This document shows positions 26,711-64,000 of a DNA stretch of 64,000 bases, one piece after another (within the stretch, counting starts at the first letter, position 1; each line of letters begins with the position of its first letter). The notes under the pieces were generated by a model. It had not been told where the DNA came from and did no database searches. It saw nothing but the letters and a program-made list of their open reading frames with translations. The position numbers and the translations under genes were made by a program. This stretch comes from Branchiostoma belcheri (Eukaryota > Chordata > Leptocardii > Amphioxiformes > Branchiostomatidae), in NCBI RefSeq assembly GCF_001625305.1, contig NW_017802935.1, positions 2,896,163-2,960,162 of the forward strand. The letters are read 5' to 3'.

Positions 26711-27550
26711 TTCTTACTGTAACTTCCGAGATTCTCACTAGTTTACCGGTACATACGCACTGTAACCTGTGCCAATGTATTAGTCATAGTTTCGAGTACG
26801 TCAGAAAGTCAACAGGAAGATAGCAGGGCGTGACGCTTGTCTTTTGTTTAGCCATCATTACCGAAACTTACGGGATAACATGGCTATTGTGTGAAGACAT
26901 TTGTATTAGGCTTAAGGTCATTGCTTACGACAAACGTTTCATGAGTCACGCCTTTGATTTTACAGGTAATCCCTCTTTGCTGTGCCATACAGTGACAGCT
27001 TTAATTTAGGACAGCCAGCGGATCATACTACTACGACATCTTCTCTCTTTAAAACCTACAACAGCAGTCGGGTCTGCAGGCCATAGCCCTGTGTGAAATA
27101 TGTCACGACAAAACATCGGAGGATTTACAAGGTCTTGTATATAGGGATCTAACGGCTTTTGTTTTTATTTTACCTAGAAAAATGGATACAGACTATTTCT
27201 TGTATTTTATGTCTTTATTTGTTTATTATTTTGATTCCTCACAAGTATACAAATGTAAGAATGGGCTTAACAAATATATACACCTTTACATTTGCCCTCC
27301 CATATCAAATACGTTGTACTGTAAAATAGTTATTTATGGTTGGAGAAAAAGACTAACATCCATGTATAGTATATGTAGTTATTTCATGAAAATATGTAGC
27401 TTATGTCGTATATATAAATATCATACAAATGACTAGTCTTTGAAGTTTTACTTCATATTTTCCATGTACAGTCCACAAAAGTCTTAGTGTTAGTCATCAG
27501 TTTCACAGATTCCATAACTACAAACGAGTAGCATCAATTAGGCGTTAAAA
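26711..27550. other. spacer between the two paralogs
   Basis: Upstream region of paralog A and 3' flank of paralog B. A probable AATAAA for B lies on the minus strand at 27556-27551. No other gene is seen. Confidence 0.45.
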
Positions 27551-27721
27551 TTTATTGTTTAACATAGAAGATGGGTCTTCAAAACTAAACATAGGTCACG
27601 AAGTCCATGAACGATTAATTAGTAATATATTTTCGTGAGAAAATTGTGCATTTCTATTAATTTAAAAACGTATTCTTAAGTTTCTTGGATATATGCTACC
27701 ATTGGACCCTTACCTATTTAT

Positions 27722-28566
27722 TTACTGGACAAGTTTTGCTTGAGTCATCCTGTCCATCTTGTACTTGGCAAGAACCTTCTCCGCGTTCCCGTTAACCACG
27801 CGACACTTTTGCTTCAGTAATTTGAACATTTCGCCGAAAGCAGCGACCTCAGCACAGTTTCCTCTGCACCAATTGGGACTAGCGTCATCTGGCGGAGTAA
27901 ATGTGTACCGCACATACCCACGGCCATCCTCCTCTGCAGATTCACCTGCCGTTTGGTCGTGTGAAGGGAACATGTCCATGCAGTGACTACAAGGAGGGAC
28001 CATTCTTACTCCCGGTAGATCGCCATCAACGTCGGGTCGGAAATGAAAGGCTCGGCAAGACAGAATGGGCGGATTTGAAGGCCTTACTCTCACCTTATCC
28101 AAAGCCTTACCTTCCTCTGTTTGATCGAGACTTATGAGCACTGGTAGAGAAACTATCGGATGCCAAAGCCAACGAGCCGCCCATTTGATATAAACGTCGC
28201 GTAAGTGTTTTGGGAGAGGCGCGCTGCCGCCCCAGGTTTTCTTCAGGACTTTGTTTCCGAGCTTCTGTTCCACGCAGCACAGAGTGACGGTCAGGAAGGC
28301 GCTGTACTTAAGATTCCCGTACTGATCCCTGCCGGTCAGCAGGCGGTTGAAGTCTCGGAAAAACTCCAGAATGATGTAGTCTGGAGGCTCCAAGTGAGAA
28401 ATCTGTAAGAGAGTCATAATTTTAAAGATTCATGTTCTAACTTTGGATGTAACATAACGACCGAAAAAACTACAAAAGTCAAACATGTTTTCGACCGAAG
28501 CTTAATAATTTAAAGTTTAGGTTTAGCCTTCATTGTACATGTAATCCCGTACTTTGTGCGTGCGTG

Positions 28567-28622
<56 letters not shown>

Positions 28623-29667
28623 ATCTCTATCTCTTTCTGCCCCTGTGTGTGTGTGTGCGTGCGTGTATACATATGTGCATCGTACAGTGCATACAATATT
28701 ACATAGTTACGTTCTAACCTCATTCAGCAGTATTATGCCGGGCGGTAGGGGGCGCGGGCACACATACCGCTGACGTTGCGCCCTCTTACGCAGATCAGGA
28801 CGACGCTGTAGGAAGTGGATGTTGTTCAGGTCCACTCGTCTGTCCTGCTGGATCCAGTGCCACATACTGTCCAGCACCTGTATAGTTGACGTCATGTCGA
28901 TATTGTTAAGACGAATACTTTTCATTAAGGTACAGAGCTTTTTCATATGTAGCCGCAAGTTTCAACACTCAATCAGAAACCCACAAAACGCATCTAACCT
29001 CTACCAGGGTTTGGAAACGGTTGAAAAGAGTACAAATTGATCAAATAGACAGATAACACGCCAGGGGAGTTGGTTCGCTACAGGGGAGTACAGTTTACCA
29101 GTGTGTATCGCTTTGGCAGACCAACAGTTACGGGTACTCACCGCCTGCTTTCGGTGGCGGACAGGGAGTAGCGTCCCTGCCCATTGAGGAGCTGTAGACC
29201 TCACTGGCATACACACACAAAACTTGAACGAGCGACCACCCCATCCAATATACCCCCACCCCCACCGTGCCGGAGCCCTAAAACAATTGAGGTTTGCACG
29301 AACTGGGAAGAAGAAGAAGACCAAGGACCAACTCCTGGCGTGTTATCTGTCTATTTGGACAATTTCTACTCTTTCCAGCCGCTTTGCCTTGTAGAGTCCC
29401 AGTCTACTGTTTTTATAACGTAAAATATGATCAGCTGCTTTGCCTATTTAGCACTACTCGTCACTGTGCACCTATGTCGCAGTTGGAGATATGTATCTTA
29501 CACAAACATACCTTTTCGCGACACGTAACTATGCGTCTCGCAGCCTTGTCCCAGGAAAGTCGTCCATAGTACAGACTCCAAAGCCTGGGAACTCCAAAGT
29601 ACCAGAAAACGTCTATAAAGACGTTACAACTCCACTCAACGAAGCGCGCCTGCTTTTCTTCCTCCAT
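27722..29667 (-). CDS. uncharacterised 331-aa protein, deaminase-like motifs, tandem paralog B
   Basis: Three phase-0 coding exons: 29667-29512 (52 aa), 28877-28719 (53 aa) and 28402-27722 (226 aa plus stop). An in-frame ATG at 29745 would add 26 residues; I chose 29667 because MEEEKQARFVEWSCN lines up with the start of paralog A. The total is again 331 aa. Exon 3 reads IILEFFRDFNRLL, FLTVTLCCVEQ, APLPKHLRDVYIKWAARWLW, then PPCSHCMDMFPSHD (residues 241-254) and NWCRGNCAEVAAFGEMF (282-298). Between these two motifs B has an acidic insert (ESAEED) that A lacks. The motif pair resembles a deaminase zinc site in inverted order; function is unknown. All splice sites are canonical, with gttag or gtatg donors. 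Intron 2 holds a CT microsatellite and intron 1 an inverted-repeat element. Confidence 0.85.
28568..28637. repeat. (CT)n microsatellite in intron 2 of paralog B
   Basis: About 24 CT units followed by ctatct variants, then a GT stretch (28645-28668). Confidence 0.9.
28998..29400. mobile_element. inverted-repeat element in intron 1 of paralog B
   Basis: The left arm starts cctctaccagggtttgg and includes aaatagacagataacacgcc (28998-29075). The right arm is its complement (gcgtgttatctgtctattt, ending ccttgtagag, about 29328-29400). The arms are about 75 bp with an interior of about 250 bp and no coding capacity. Single arms of the same family occur at 17705 and 26475. Confidence 0.75.
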
Positions 29668-31410
29668 TTTTCTTTTGACTATTGAAACGAGACCCGCCTG
29701 TTTACCCGTAACGTATAACCTGCGCCTTTTGAATGTGCGCGTCATAGTTTCACTTCCTCTTGAAGGTTGCTTTTGTCAGCTTGGGTTCTTTGTGGTTTGG
29801 GGTTTATTGCCAAGTACGTCAGAAGCCAGCACGGTGAAGGAACACGTACGTGCACAGTGTGGTTGACTCAGATCTTCCCTTTGTTTAAACGTTGTTACTT
29901 TAGGGTATATATACATAGCTTTTATTCAAATTCTACGTTAAAGGTCATTGATTACGAACTTGGAGGTTTTCTGACTCACGCCTCTGATCTACAGATAAAG
30001 CACCTTGTGCGTATGTCTTATTCCAGACATCTTTGGACTAGGAGTGGCTCTTAACTACACCTATACAATGCAGTTCCCATGCCTATATAGCCTATCGCAT
30101 TTTTGCCTCACAAATATCAGTATGTTATTGGATAAGGATGATTCAACTAGATACCAGAAAATGGACTTTGAAAATCCAGTTTATACTGAAATCGCGTTGG
30201 GCATCCACAAGGAATAAAAATGTCTGCAATGTTTGTAACTTGTTGTACAACGTGTAAACACGACCTTGCTGTGTAGCAGGGTTTAAAAAAATACATGTCA
30301 CTCAGAAATGTGGAGGGCGTAATCCATAAATACACAAACGACGTCAAACCCGATCACCTGGAGTAAGGTGCAGTTATCCGTCTAACCGTAAGGGGTCGCT
30401 TCCAAAGTAACCAACGGTGCGAATATTCGGCAGTCCCAGACGGACTGATAATGTATTTATTATGTGGACAAGCGTGCCGTTCGATATGAGCTGTTGTTCT
30501 ACTGGTAACTGTTACAGTTAATTCATACCTTCCTCCGCGATTCTTAGCGGACCGTCCCTTGTCCCAGAATTTCTCGGCAATTTGTAAGTCAACATTGGCA
30601 CCGATTTGGTAGTTGCGAAATTAATACATGTACAACAAAGCACACCCAGCGCTACATTTAACACATCAAATGCAAATATTTTCTGAAGTATTTGATTAAG
30701 CCATTTGTTTTTATTGTGTTTTATTGTTTCCTCTTCGAGGTCAAAATGGGCTATCCACTATTTTCCACAAATACAGAATTTTTTGTTGTTAACATGTTGC
30801 CAAAAGGTTATGTATTATTTGCCTATATTATGGCGGTTTTATGCTTGCCGATATTCAAAGAGAAAGCAAACTACCACAAACTACCACACAAGGGAACAAC
30901 ATGCCCTAGTCATTGAGTTACATGTACATGTTACTATGATTGACAAGCTGACTCTCAATTTTGACATTGATTAAGATGAATTCCGTGTCAATTTTCCAGA
31001 CGTGACACGCAGTACATGTAGTGCCTGCTTTTGGGACATGAATCGTGACCCGAGTCAAAAGAAGTGGCTCTTCAACTGTCATCAAATGAGAAATGCCCTG
31101 CAATATACATGGAGTTAAAAACCCGTGCGCGACGTAGAGAGTAGCCTGTCGATTGGTTTAGAGCACAGTGACGTCACAGCTCTCCAACCTTAAAATCTTC
31201 AAACCTCCTTGCTTTGCACATGTATCTCTCCAGGCAGATATAGAGAGGATTTGAGAGGAAAAAATATGTAACTTCCTCTAATTTTTTCCGTTTTAATGAA
31301 AGACAACCAAGCTCTAGGAATGTTATACTTCCCAAAACAGAAGAAAGTAGCGAATATTAATATCCCCAATTCCTCCCGTACCTTCCTTCCTACCCGTACC
31401 TTCACCTGTC
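29668..31410. other. upstream region of paralog B, non-coding
   Basis: No gene recognised. It contains a dispersed repeat (30096-30212: ttttgcctcacaaatatcag to gcatccacaag) that recurs at 45436-45542. Confidence 0.5.
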
Positions 31411-31419
31411 AATTTCATA

Positions 31420-31576
31420 TACTCTCCAAGCAGAGGTTTGGGTTTGGTGTTATTTTTGGCGTGTCTTTCTCTTGTGCACTGGAATTTTTTTTCACCCAAC
31501 CAAGTGCAAAAGAGAAACCCCAATAAAAAAGCCTAAAACACGCCAAAAATAATCCCAAACCTCTGCTTGGAGAGTA
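31420..31576. mobile_element. MITE, 'TCTCCAAGCAGA' family, copy 3
   Basis: A 157-bp element whose ends TACTCTCCAAGCAGAGG and CCTCTGCTTGGAGAGTA are perfect inverted repeats, with imperfect pairing continuing inward (GGCGTGT facing ACACGCC). Flanks are aatttcata (31411-31419) and catttcata (31577-31585), 8 of 9 identical. Confidence 0.88.
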
Positions 31577-32686
31577 CATTTCATATACTAGCAGCCTAGC
31601 ACTAGTAGCAGGATAGCCCATGTCCGGCGGGGGTGGCTCCGCTATCGGGAACGGCGTACATGCTTACCTTCTTGTCACAGTTATACAATTATTCCCATTC
31701 ATTAGGGGCATTATCCCTCGCGCCGGACCGGGAGTGCTTACAATAGCTTTTCATTCGCAGAGGCTCTCGCAACACTGGCCATTGTTACCTGCCTTTTAGT
31801 CCCGTTTTGATATAGCACATTGGACAGCACTTGGCTTGTCACAAAGTACGTAGGGGATCAGCGCACATGAAATGATATTGATGATATCATTTACTTTCTA
31901 CAGATAGACAAAGAGTGACACTGGTCGTAGCAATCATTTACTCATATAGACACTATACCGAAAGCTTTCAGAAAATTTAAACTTAAAATTTAATTTTAGT
32001 ACTGTGATTAAAAACCGTGAAATATTCAGTAAGCACCATTACACATGTAAGAATATACAGTGAGAATGGCTGTCAATCATAATGGTTATGATATAACGTT
32101 ACATAACCTACGGACGTGTATGATTATAATCGTAACTTATTTTTTATCCCTTTGATATACTATGATTCAAAGGAATTATCAGGTATGTTTTCTCAGCGGC
32201 ACTACCGACACTTGAAGTATTATCGAGTCTCCTTGAATAACGCTGCCAAGAAAAACACCATGGATTTGAGTGTTACCATGATTATACTCTTGATGATGCA
32301 ATTCTAAAATGCACATCGTACATGTGAATGTAACTCGCCATATGTGAAATGTCTACGATTCTTTTGCCAGAAAAATCGAGTTTTTAGGTATCCTATGACA
32401 GGGTTTGATAGCAGACAGCAGTTATGGTAATTATATGGTAATTTTGTGATTGGCTTATTCCACGCGGAATTGTGAGCGGTCAGTTCACTTCCTTACTGCG
32501 TGTGTGGGAGAGAGAGCCAGCGTGTCGGACCTCAAGTCAACACCGATAGAGTTAGAGGCGTTTCGGGGGGACAGTTTTGCTAACAGCGGTGATCTGAGTG
32601 CCACCAGTGGTCAAGTGGCAGCGTTAGAGCTATCTGGGTAGTGGTTGGAGGATTTGGAACGATCAGTGGTGGGAAATAAAGGGAAG

Positions 32687-47302
<14,616 letters not shown>

Positions 47303-50300
47303 AGCCACGAGAACTGCCGCCAATTTTGCCCAAATGTACATGTAGCTAGTAAAACAATTTCCTACATGAACTGCTTTAGTTACATGTGAATTGTAATCTG
47401 CATACTATAGAGAAGACTGTTGGAAGAGTAAGAAAAGTAAAGTTTTGGAAAATGAAAAAAAAAAAAGCAATCTCGTCTTGCCGTTTTGTAGCCATGCACT
47501 AACTAGAAGTTACTAGTAATATAGACTAGTTGTATGAAGGTTGTTAATTGTAATAGAATGTGATCATGAGAGTAGATGCTTGACTGTTTGACGTCAAAAT
47601 GATGTACATGAAAACTTGCCTATACATTTCAGCAGTCTGATTCTGAAACATTTTTGTTACTTAAATTGCCTTTTTCTTTACATGAATGCTCTCTAACCGT
47701 ATTGTGATATTTCCCAAGTTTCCAAAGATGTCACGGCAATAGTGAGACAATTTTTGACAGATTTAGTGTTTCCATTGTTTTTTTTGGGAGAACCGAAGAG
47801 TTATTCAAATATTGTAAGAGAGAGCCCAACAAAATCAGTCCATTCAGGTTTAAGTGGAGCTTTTCCATGGGTAGAGTGGAATATGGTTATGGAAAAACAA
47901 TAGATGTAGCATCACGAAGATAAATGCCTTCAGATGCATTTTCAACCTCACTGATATTATCAGAGTAAACTCATATTCACATACAATCTGTCATCACGAA
48001 TGTAAGGACATAGATTTTTTTATCAATGGTATTACATTTATTTAGTTGTTGTACTGTAAGCTATTGAATGTGTATGCAGTCCTTGCAGCCATACTCGTTA
48101 ACAGGTGGCAGTCGTAATGTCTTATACAATGGCATTGTAGTTGTTTGTTTAGGAAATTCCATTGGAATACAAAATTTGATGGAGAAATTCCCTACCATTA
48201 GCACGGCGATCCAGGTATATTAGTGAAGATGTGATATATTTTGCCAAAGACGTTTGCTCATTTGTGCTAAAAGTATCTTTTTTAGATTTGCAAATGTGGG
48301 TATAGCCAATCAATGAAAACTCAGATGGTTTCTAGTTGTACGTCCCTGCCTATATGCTAGCACATATTGCCTGCCCTGTTCAAAGGTATAAAAGAATGCT
48401 GACCATCTGAAAATTTGTAACACCATTTGGTTTATGTAGGGTGAAGCAGAAAAGAAACATTTTGTAGATTTAGAATAAGGGAAATGCTACGTACATTTTT
48501 TGATATGATGTTTTTCTTATAAGTTAGTGAATACAACTTTTTTCATGTCATTAAGTGCATTACATACTTCACAACTGCTAGCACTACAGTATTTATTCCT
48601 ATGTCATTATTTTAACCTTTATGGTGCTGTATGGACTGTAGCCATTGATTCATTGTCAGATTGTCTAAACTAAACTGCAATAATTGTGGATTCATGCCAA
48701 GCAGTTGGACTGTACGTCCCCTTTATCAGACTGATGTATTTATTGTAAATAAATGTTACACAGAAACACAAACAGTCCGAGGTTTACTGACTCAGTTTGT
48801 TTTGGGAGGGCCTTTTCAGATGGCTTAGTGATGGCAGGGGTTGTGTACCATATGCTGGGACAATGTAACTCACTCAGAAAACCTTGGAAGAAAAAAAGAA
48901 AACTTTGAAGGAAAATGTGGAATTGGAAGTTTTAGTTTGTTTAATATAATACATTGTCTATGTTAACAGAACCAATTTTCACCGGATAGGAAATTTATTC
49001 GCAGTTATTCATTTATTGATATTGGTTTGGCTATAAAAGGCATACAACCAGTCCAACTAGCTGTTGGCTATTTAATAATCCAAAGACATATTTGCTGACA
49101 AAGACAATACAGGAAACAGAAACCAAATTAACCACTGGTAGTATGCATATTTACAATTGTACCTACAGTATCTACAGTACTTAAGACCACAGTAACAGAG
49201 GTCAGGGTTAGTATGTACAGAGTGTCTCACAGACATTCCCAGTGTCTTGAAGTAGGCAGCAATGGTGGCATTATCAGTGGAAGCAGGAAGGTAAGACCCT
49301 GTTCATTTAAGATAACTGGTTGAATCCTTTATAACCAGCCATGTTGCTTAGTAGATAAATGTTGGCTAGTTGTCCTATCTTTATTACATGTATTTCTATT
49401 TTGGCACTACATGATTGTATTAGATTTACCAGTACATATTTGTGTATGTAGTATTTCACAAAAGGTTACACAATCATATAAGCATCAGTTAGATCTTTAT
49501 TTAAAACATTTGCTGAGCTGTGCCTAATACATGTTCATACACAAACAATAACACAAAGGCCAATGAAAATTAACTGTTCAAGCCCATAGCAACATCAGTG
49601 TCTGCAGTAGGCCAGTATTTCCTGTTGCTATGGCATGATGATACTATCTCACCCACCTACACTGAGAACACACCTTTTTCTGACCTTGGTCTTTGAAAAC
49701 TGAAACACCAGGTGTTATGTCCAAGAAACAAACAACAGCAAAGGACACACAAACAATGGAGCAGAACTTTGGAACGAAAACTAGCTGTGCTGCATTACTG
49801 AGAACTATTGGCTTTGCAAACAGTTATAACCAATTATTGATCTTAAGTACCAGTACAAGGGACTCACACCTTTGACTTAAGAGTACATGTGTGCTCAGCA
49901 AACAAATGGCCAATATCCATTCAGACAAAAATTTACTGGACTTGGTTGAATGTGACAGCTTAGGAAATGTGTAGGAAATTGTTTAAACTTTAGAAGAAGT
50001 GTTTTGATCTTAAGTGTCAAAATGTATGAGATGAAAACGGGGGATAAACTGGAGTATCTTTTTGACAGGTTGGTTGAGCCGGCGGGGGTTGTTAGATTTG
50101 CTAATCCCTTGGAGTACATTTGCCGTGCTCTCAGCCACCGGCACCCCCTCTTTTGAAATATCACGTCCGACTTTAAATTTGTCTACGTCCAAGTCGAGTC
50201 TCAAGGATTGGTTTAAATCTTTCCTTGTAACAATGTGTGTCTATTTTGACCGAATATTGTGGTGATGTAGGGTAGACATTATCGGGAAATGAGATTAAAA

Positions 50301-50996
50301 ATTCCGCGCAGTGACCACTGGAATTTCCGGAGGGAGGGAATGGGAACAGCCAGGAATCTGTCGGGAGGCCCGGGCACGCGGTGCAGGTTTGTGTCCACCA
50401 AATTTTCATCATTTTCGCGCGGTTTTGCGGGAAATTAGCGGTCAATGTCGAACTTCACGGCTTGTGCTAGACCCAAACTCCCGACAAATGGCGGAAATAG
50501 AGCGATCCCTGCCCTGTGATTGAGACAGGAACGGATAGTTTTGTACCGGCTGTTTTGCCTCAATTACTCTTTGATGATGCATTGACTCGACTTCAATGTC
50601 GGTTGTAGTGTGTAACGTTACCTTTATTGTTAGACAAAGTGTCTATGTTTGAAGTCCTTTTGATTCCCTTGCTACTTATTCTGAAGAGTCTCCTTGAGTA
50701 TTATCAGTGACACGAATCATTTAATTGGTGATTTAAGATTTAAATGGCCGGTGTTTCACAGTGACATTTTATTCCGAGGGGATGTTGAATTCTCATCCCA
50801 TTTTTTTTTTTCACTCCACAGGATTCGAGCCATCGAGACTAGTTTGAGGACTGTGTATCTAGTTTGTGGGGATTGTCGGTGCCCTGGGAATTGAACCAGT
50901 GACCTTGGGGTCCCATTCCAGGCGCAGTTGTCCCTGGTGTGATCTGCGGTAGCGAAGTGAGGGGGTTCGGAGCCGCACGGAGAGAGACGCAGGAAG
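47303..50996. other. UBE2E copy 1 3' UTR and spacer to copy 2
   Basis: The 3' UTR probably extends to the AATAAA at 48748-48753, which is followed by a GT-rich stretch. The rest is spacer and the 5' region of UBE2E copy 2. A short plus-strand frame near 50110-50230 (TSKSSLKDWFKSFL) may be a LINE tail. On the minus strand near 50889-50912, GGTTCAATTCCC resembles a tRNA B box and may mark a SINE remnant. Confidence 0.5.
48748..48753 (+). terminator. possible UBE2E copy 1 poly(A) signal
   Basis: AATAAA in ttgtaaataaatgtt, 1.45 kb after the stop, with ggtttactgactcagtttgttttggg downstream. Confidence 0.45.
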
Positions 50997-62904
<11,908 letters not shown>

Positions 62905-62998
62905 AATCATGTTATGCTTCATTGACAACACATGTAAAACCTGCTATGTACTACCTAACCTTTGTAAAGGTATACTGCATTGTTTTGTGGTATATAAG

Positions 62999-63364
62999 CA
63001 GGCTTTTAGCTAGGATTTTTTTGTTGGGCGTCCATTTTTTGCATTGTATGCTATGCTCAGCAAAGATGCACGGTGCACAAGCTTTTTAGGGGGCCTTTTT
63101 TGAAAGTCAAAATGCTCTCAAACACTACTTTTTGTATTTTGAGGTACAAATTTTGAGGAATTTGAGTTTTTCTCCTTCAGTAAACTATCATTTTTGTATT
63201 TATAGTAAGGCTGAAGGGAGGCATGTGTGCATGGCAGGGGTTGGGAGTGGAAAAAAACAGGGCGTCTTTAGGGTGTCCTACCAAAAAGTATGGCGTCCAA
63301 TTTCTTAGTATTTTCAGTACAGGGCGTCCAAAAGACACCCTGGACACCCCTAGCTAAAAGCCTG
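62999..63364. mobile_element. hAT-like MITE with exact 8-bp target duplication
   Basis: The ends CAGGCTTTTAGCTAGG and CCTAGCTAAAAGCCTG enclose 366 bp. The flanks are tatataag on both sides (62991-62998 and 63365-63372, exact). The interior has gggcgtcc words facing each other and no transposase. It lies just downstream of the UBE2E copy 2 stop. Confidence 0.92.
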
Positions 63365-63372
63365 TATATAAG

Positions 63373-64000
63373 TAAAATAAGCATTGTATTTGTTATTGAG
63401 CATAAATGTAGGTCAGTGGTAAATGAATTCAGTTCTCTTTATGAAGTATCACCTTTTGTCAAAGAGGGGATTCCTTAAAAATTGGTATTCTTAGTTCTAT
63501 ATTGTAAGGTACAGAATTGATCATGTGGCATCTGTATGACTTAGAAGTTAGATGTATTTGTGTCGCATACTTCACCCCAGTTCATTTTGTAATTGCATTG
63601 AATGGCACTGTTATGTTTAAAAAGTAAGCAAGAAGTCAAAGATTGTATATCTACACCACTGCCCTGTAACAAGTATGCTTACAAGGTATTGCCAAACATT
63701 TACGCATGATAATATGTTGAAAAGCAGTTACTTGAAGAGTCCTGTCATACAAAATGTAACCTTGCAAAGAGGCACATGATTATTAATAATAGCATTAGAA
63801 ACAGCCAAATGTCTACCTATGCTTCTGACACAGTTAGGCAACTTTTCATGTACACGTTGTATACCTTTATGCCCACTTATCTCTCTAGTAGAATGTATTT
63901 CTCAGCATAGAAAATGAATGAATGAGTGCACATAGTCAATTACAGTATACCATGGTGTTTGTCAATGAGTTAGGCGGATCAAGCCATGCATTCTTGTCAA
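63373..64000. other. downstream of UBE2E copy 2
   Basis: AT-rich, probably 3' UTR or spacer. No gene recognised. Confidence 0.4.

Noticed and set aside
28523-28773. ORFs made of repeated Glu/Arg or Leu/Ser
   Set aside because: Translations of the CT microsatellite.
50062-50265. Possible LINE tail (TSKSSLKDWFKSFL)
   Set aside because: Too short and too weak to assign with confidence; noted only in the spacer entry.
50889-50912. B-box-like GGTTCAATTCCC on the minus strand
   Set aside because: No matching A box or stems, so no tRNA gene is called.

Overview
The window looks like a cephalochordate (amphioxus, Branchiostoma-type) nuclear genome. Genes are split by GT-AG introns, encode clearly chordate-like orthologues (RPL15, UBE2E, MFSD5, a BTB-kelch protein), and sit among many small inverted-repeat transposons and 5'-truncated LINE fragments. 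It is not bacterial, and no CRISPR, operon or viral structure is visible.

Layout. On the minus strand, positions 1-2249 hold the 5' part of a BTB-BACK-kelch gene that runs off the left edge. Positions 5589-6924 hold an MFSD5-type transporter, intronless in its coding part but with a frame break at a run of five G. Positions 8100-21200 are repeat-dominated: a 102-bp minisatellite, a tandemly duplicated mosaic element carrying a LINE insertion, LINE tails, AT-rich dispersed repeats and one 20-N assembly gap. RPL15 (plus strand) lies at about 21480-24590, complete with a TOP/YY1-type start and a candidate intronic C/D snoRNA. Downstream, on the minus strand, is a head-to-tail pair of paralogous genes (25095-26710 and 27722-29667). 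Each has three coding exons and encodes 331 aa of a family I do not recognise. Both carry PPCSxC and GNCAE motifs like the zinc site of cytidine deaminases, but in inverted order. Positions 32687-47302 and 50997-62904 are two tandem UBE2E ubiquitin-conjugating enzyme genes (plus strand), each with a first intron of less than 1 kb, a second intron of 10-11 kb and the other two introns short.

The most interesting observations are: the deaminase-like paralog pair; a segment covering exon 3, intron 3 and exon 4 that is almost identical between the two UBE2E genes, intron included, which points to recent gene conversion; a miniature inverted-repeat family (TIR TARTCTCCAAGCAGA) with at least five copies, two of them with exact 9-bp target duplications; a 27-bp palindromic insertion flanked by an exact 8-bp duplication 25 bp before the last UBE2E exon; and a LINE insertion whose empty target site is preserved in a neighbouring duplicate.

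The genes do not form a pathway. RPL15 (translation), UBE2E (ubiquitin transfer) and the kelch protein (possible Cul3 adaptor) are independent household functions. Exon coordinates come from reading splice consensus and protein continuity by eye; no alignments were run.
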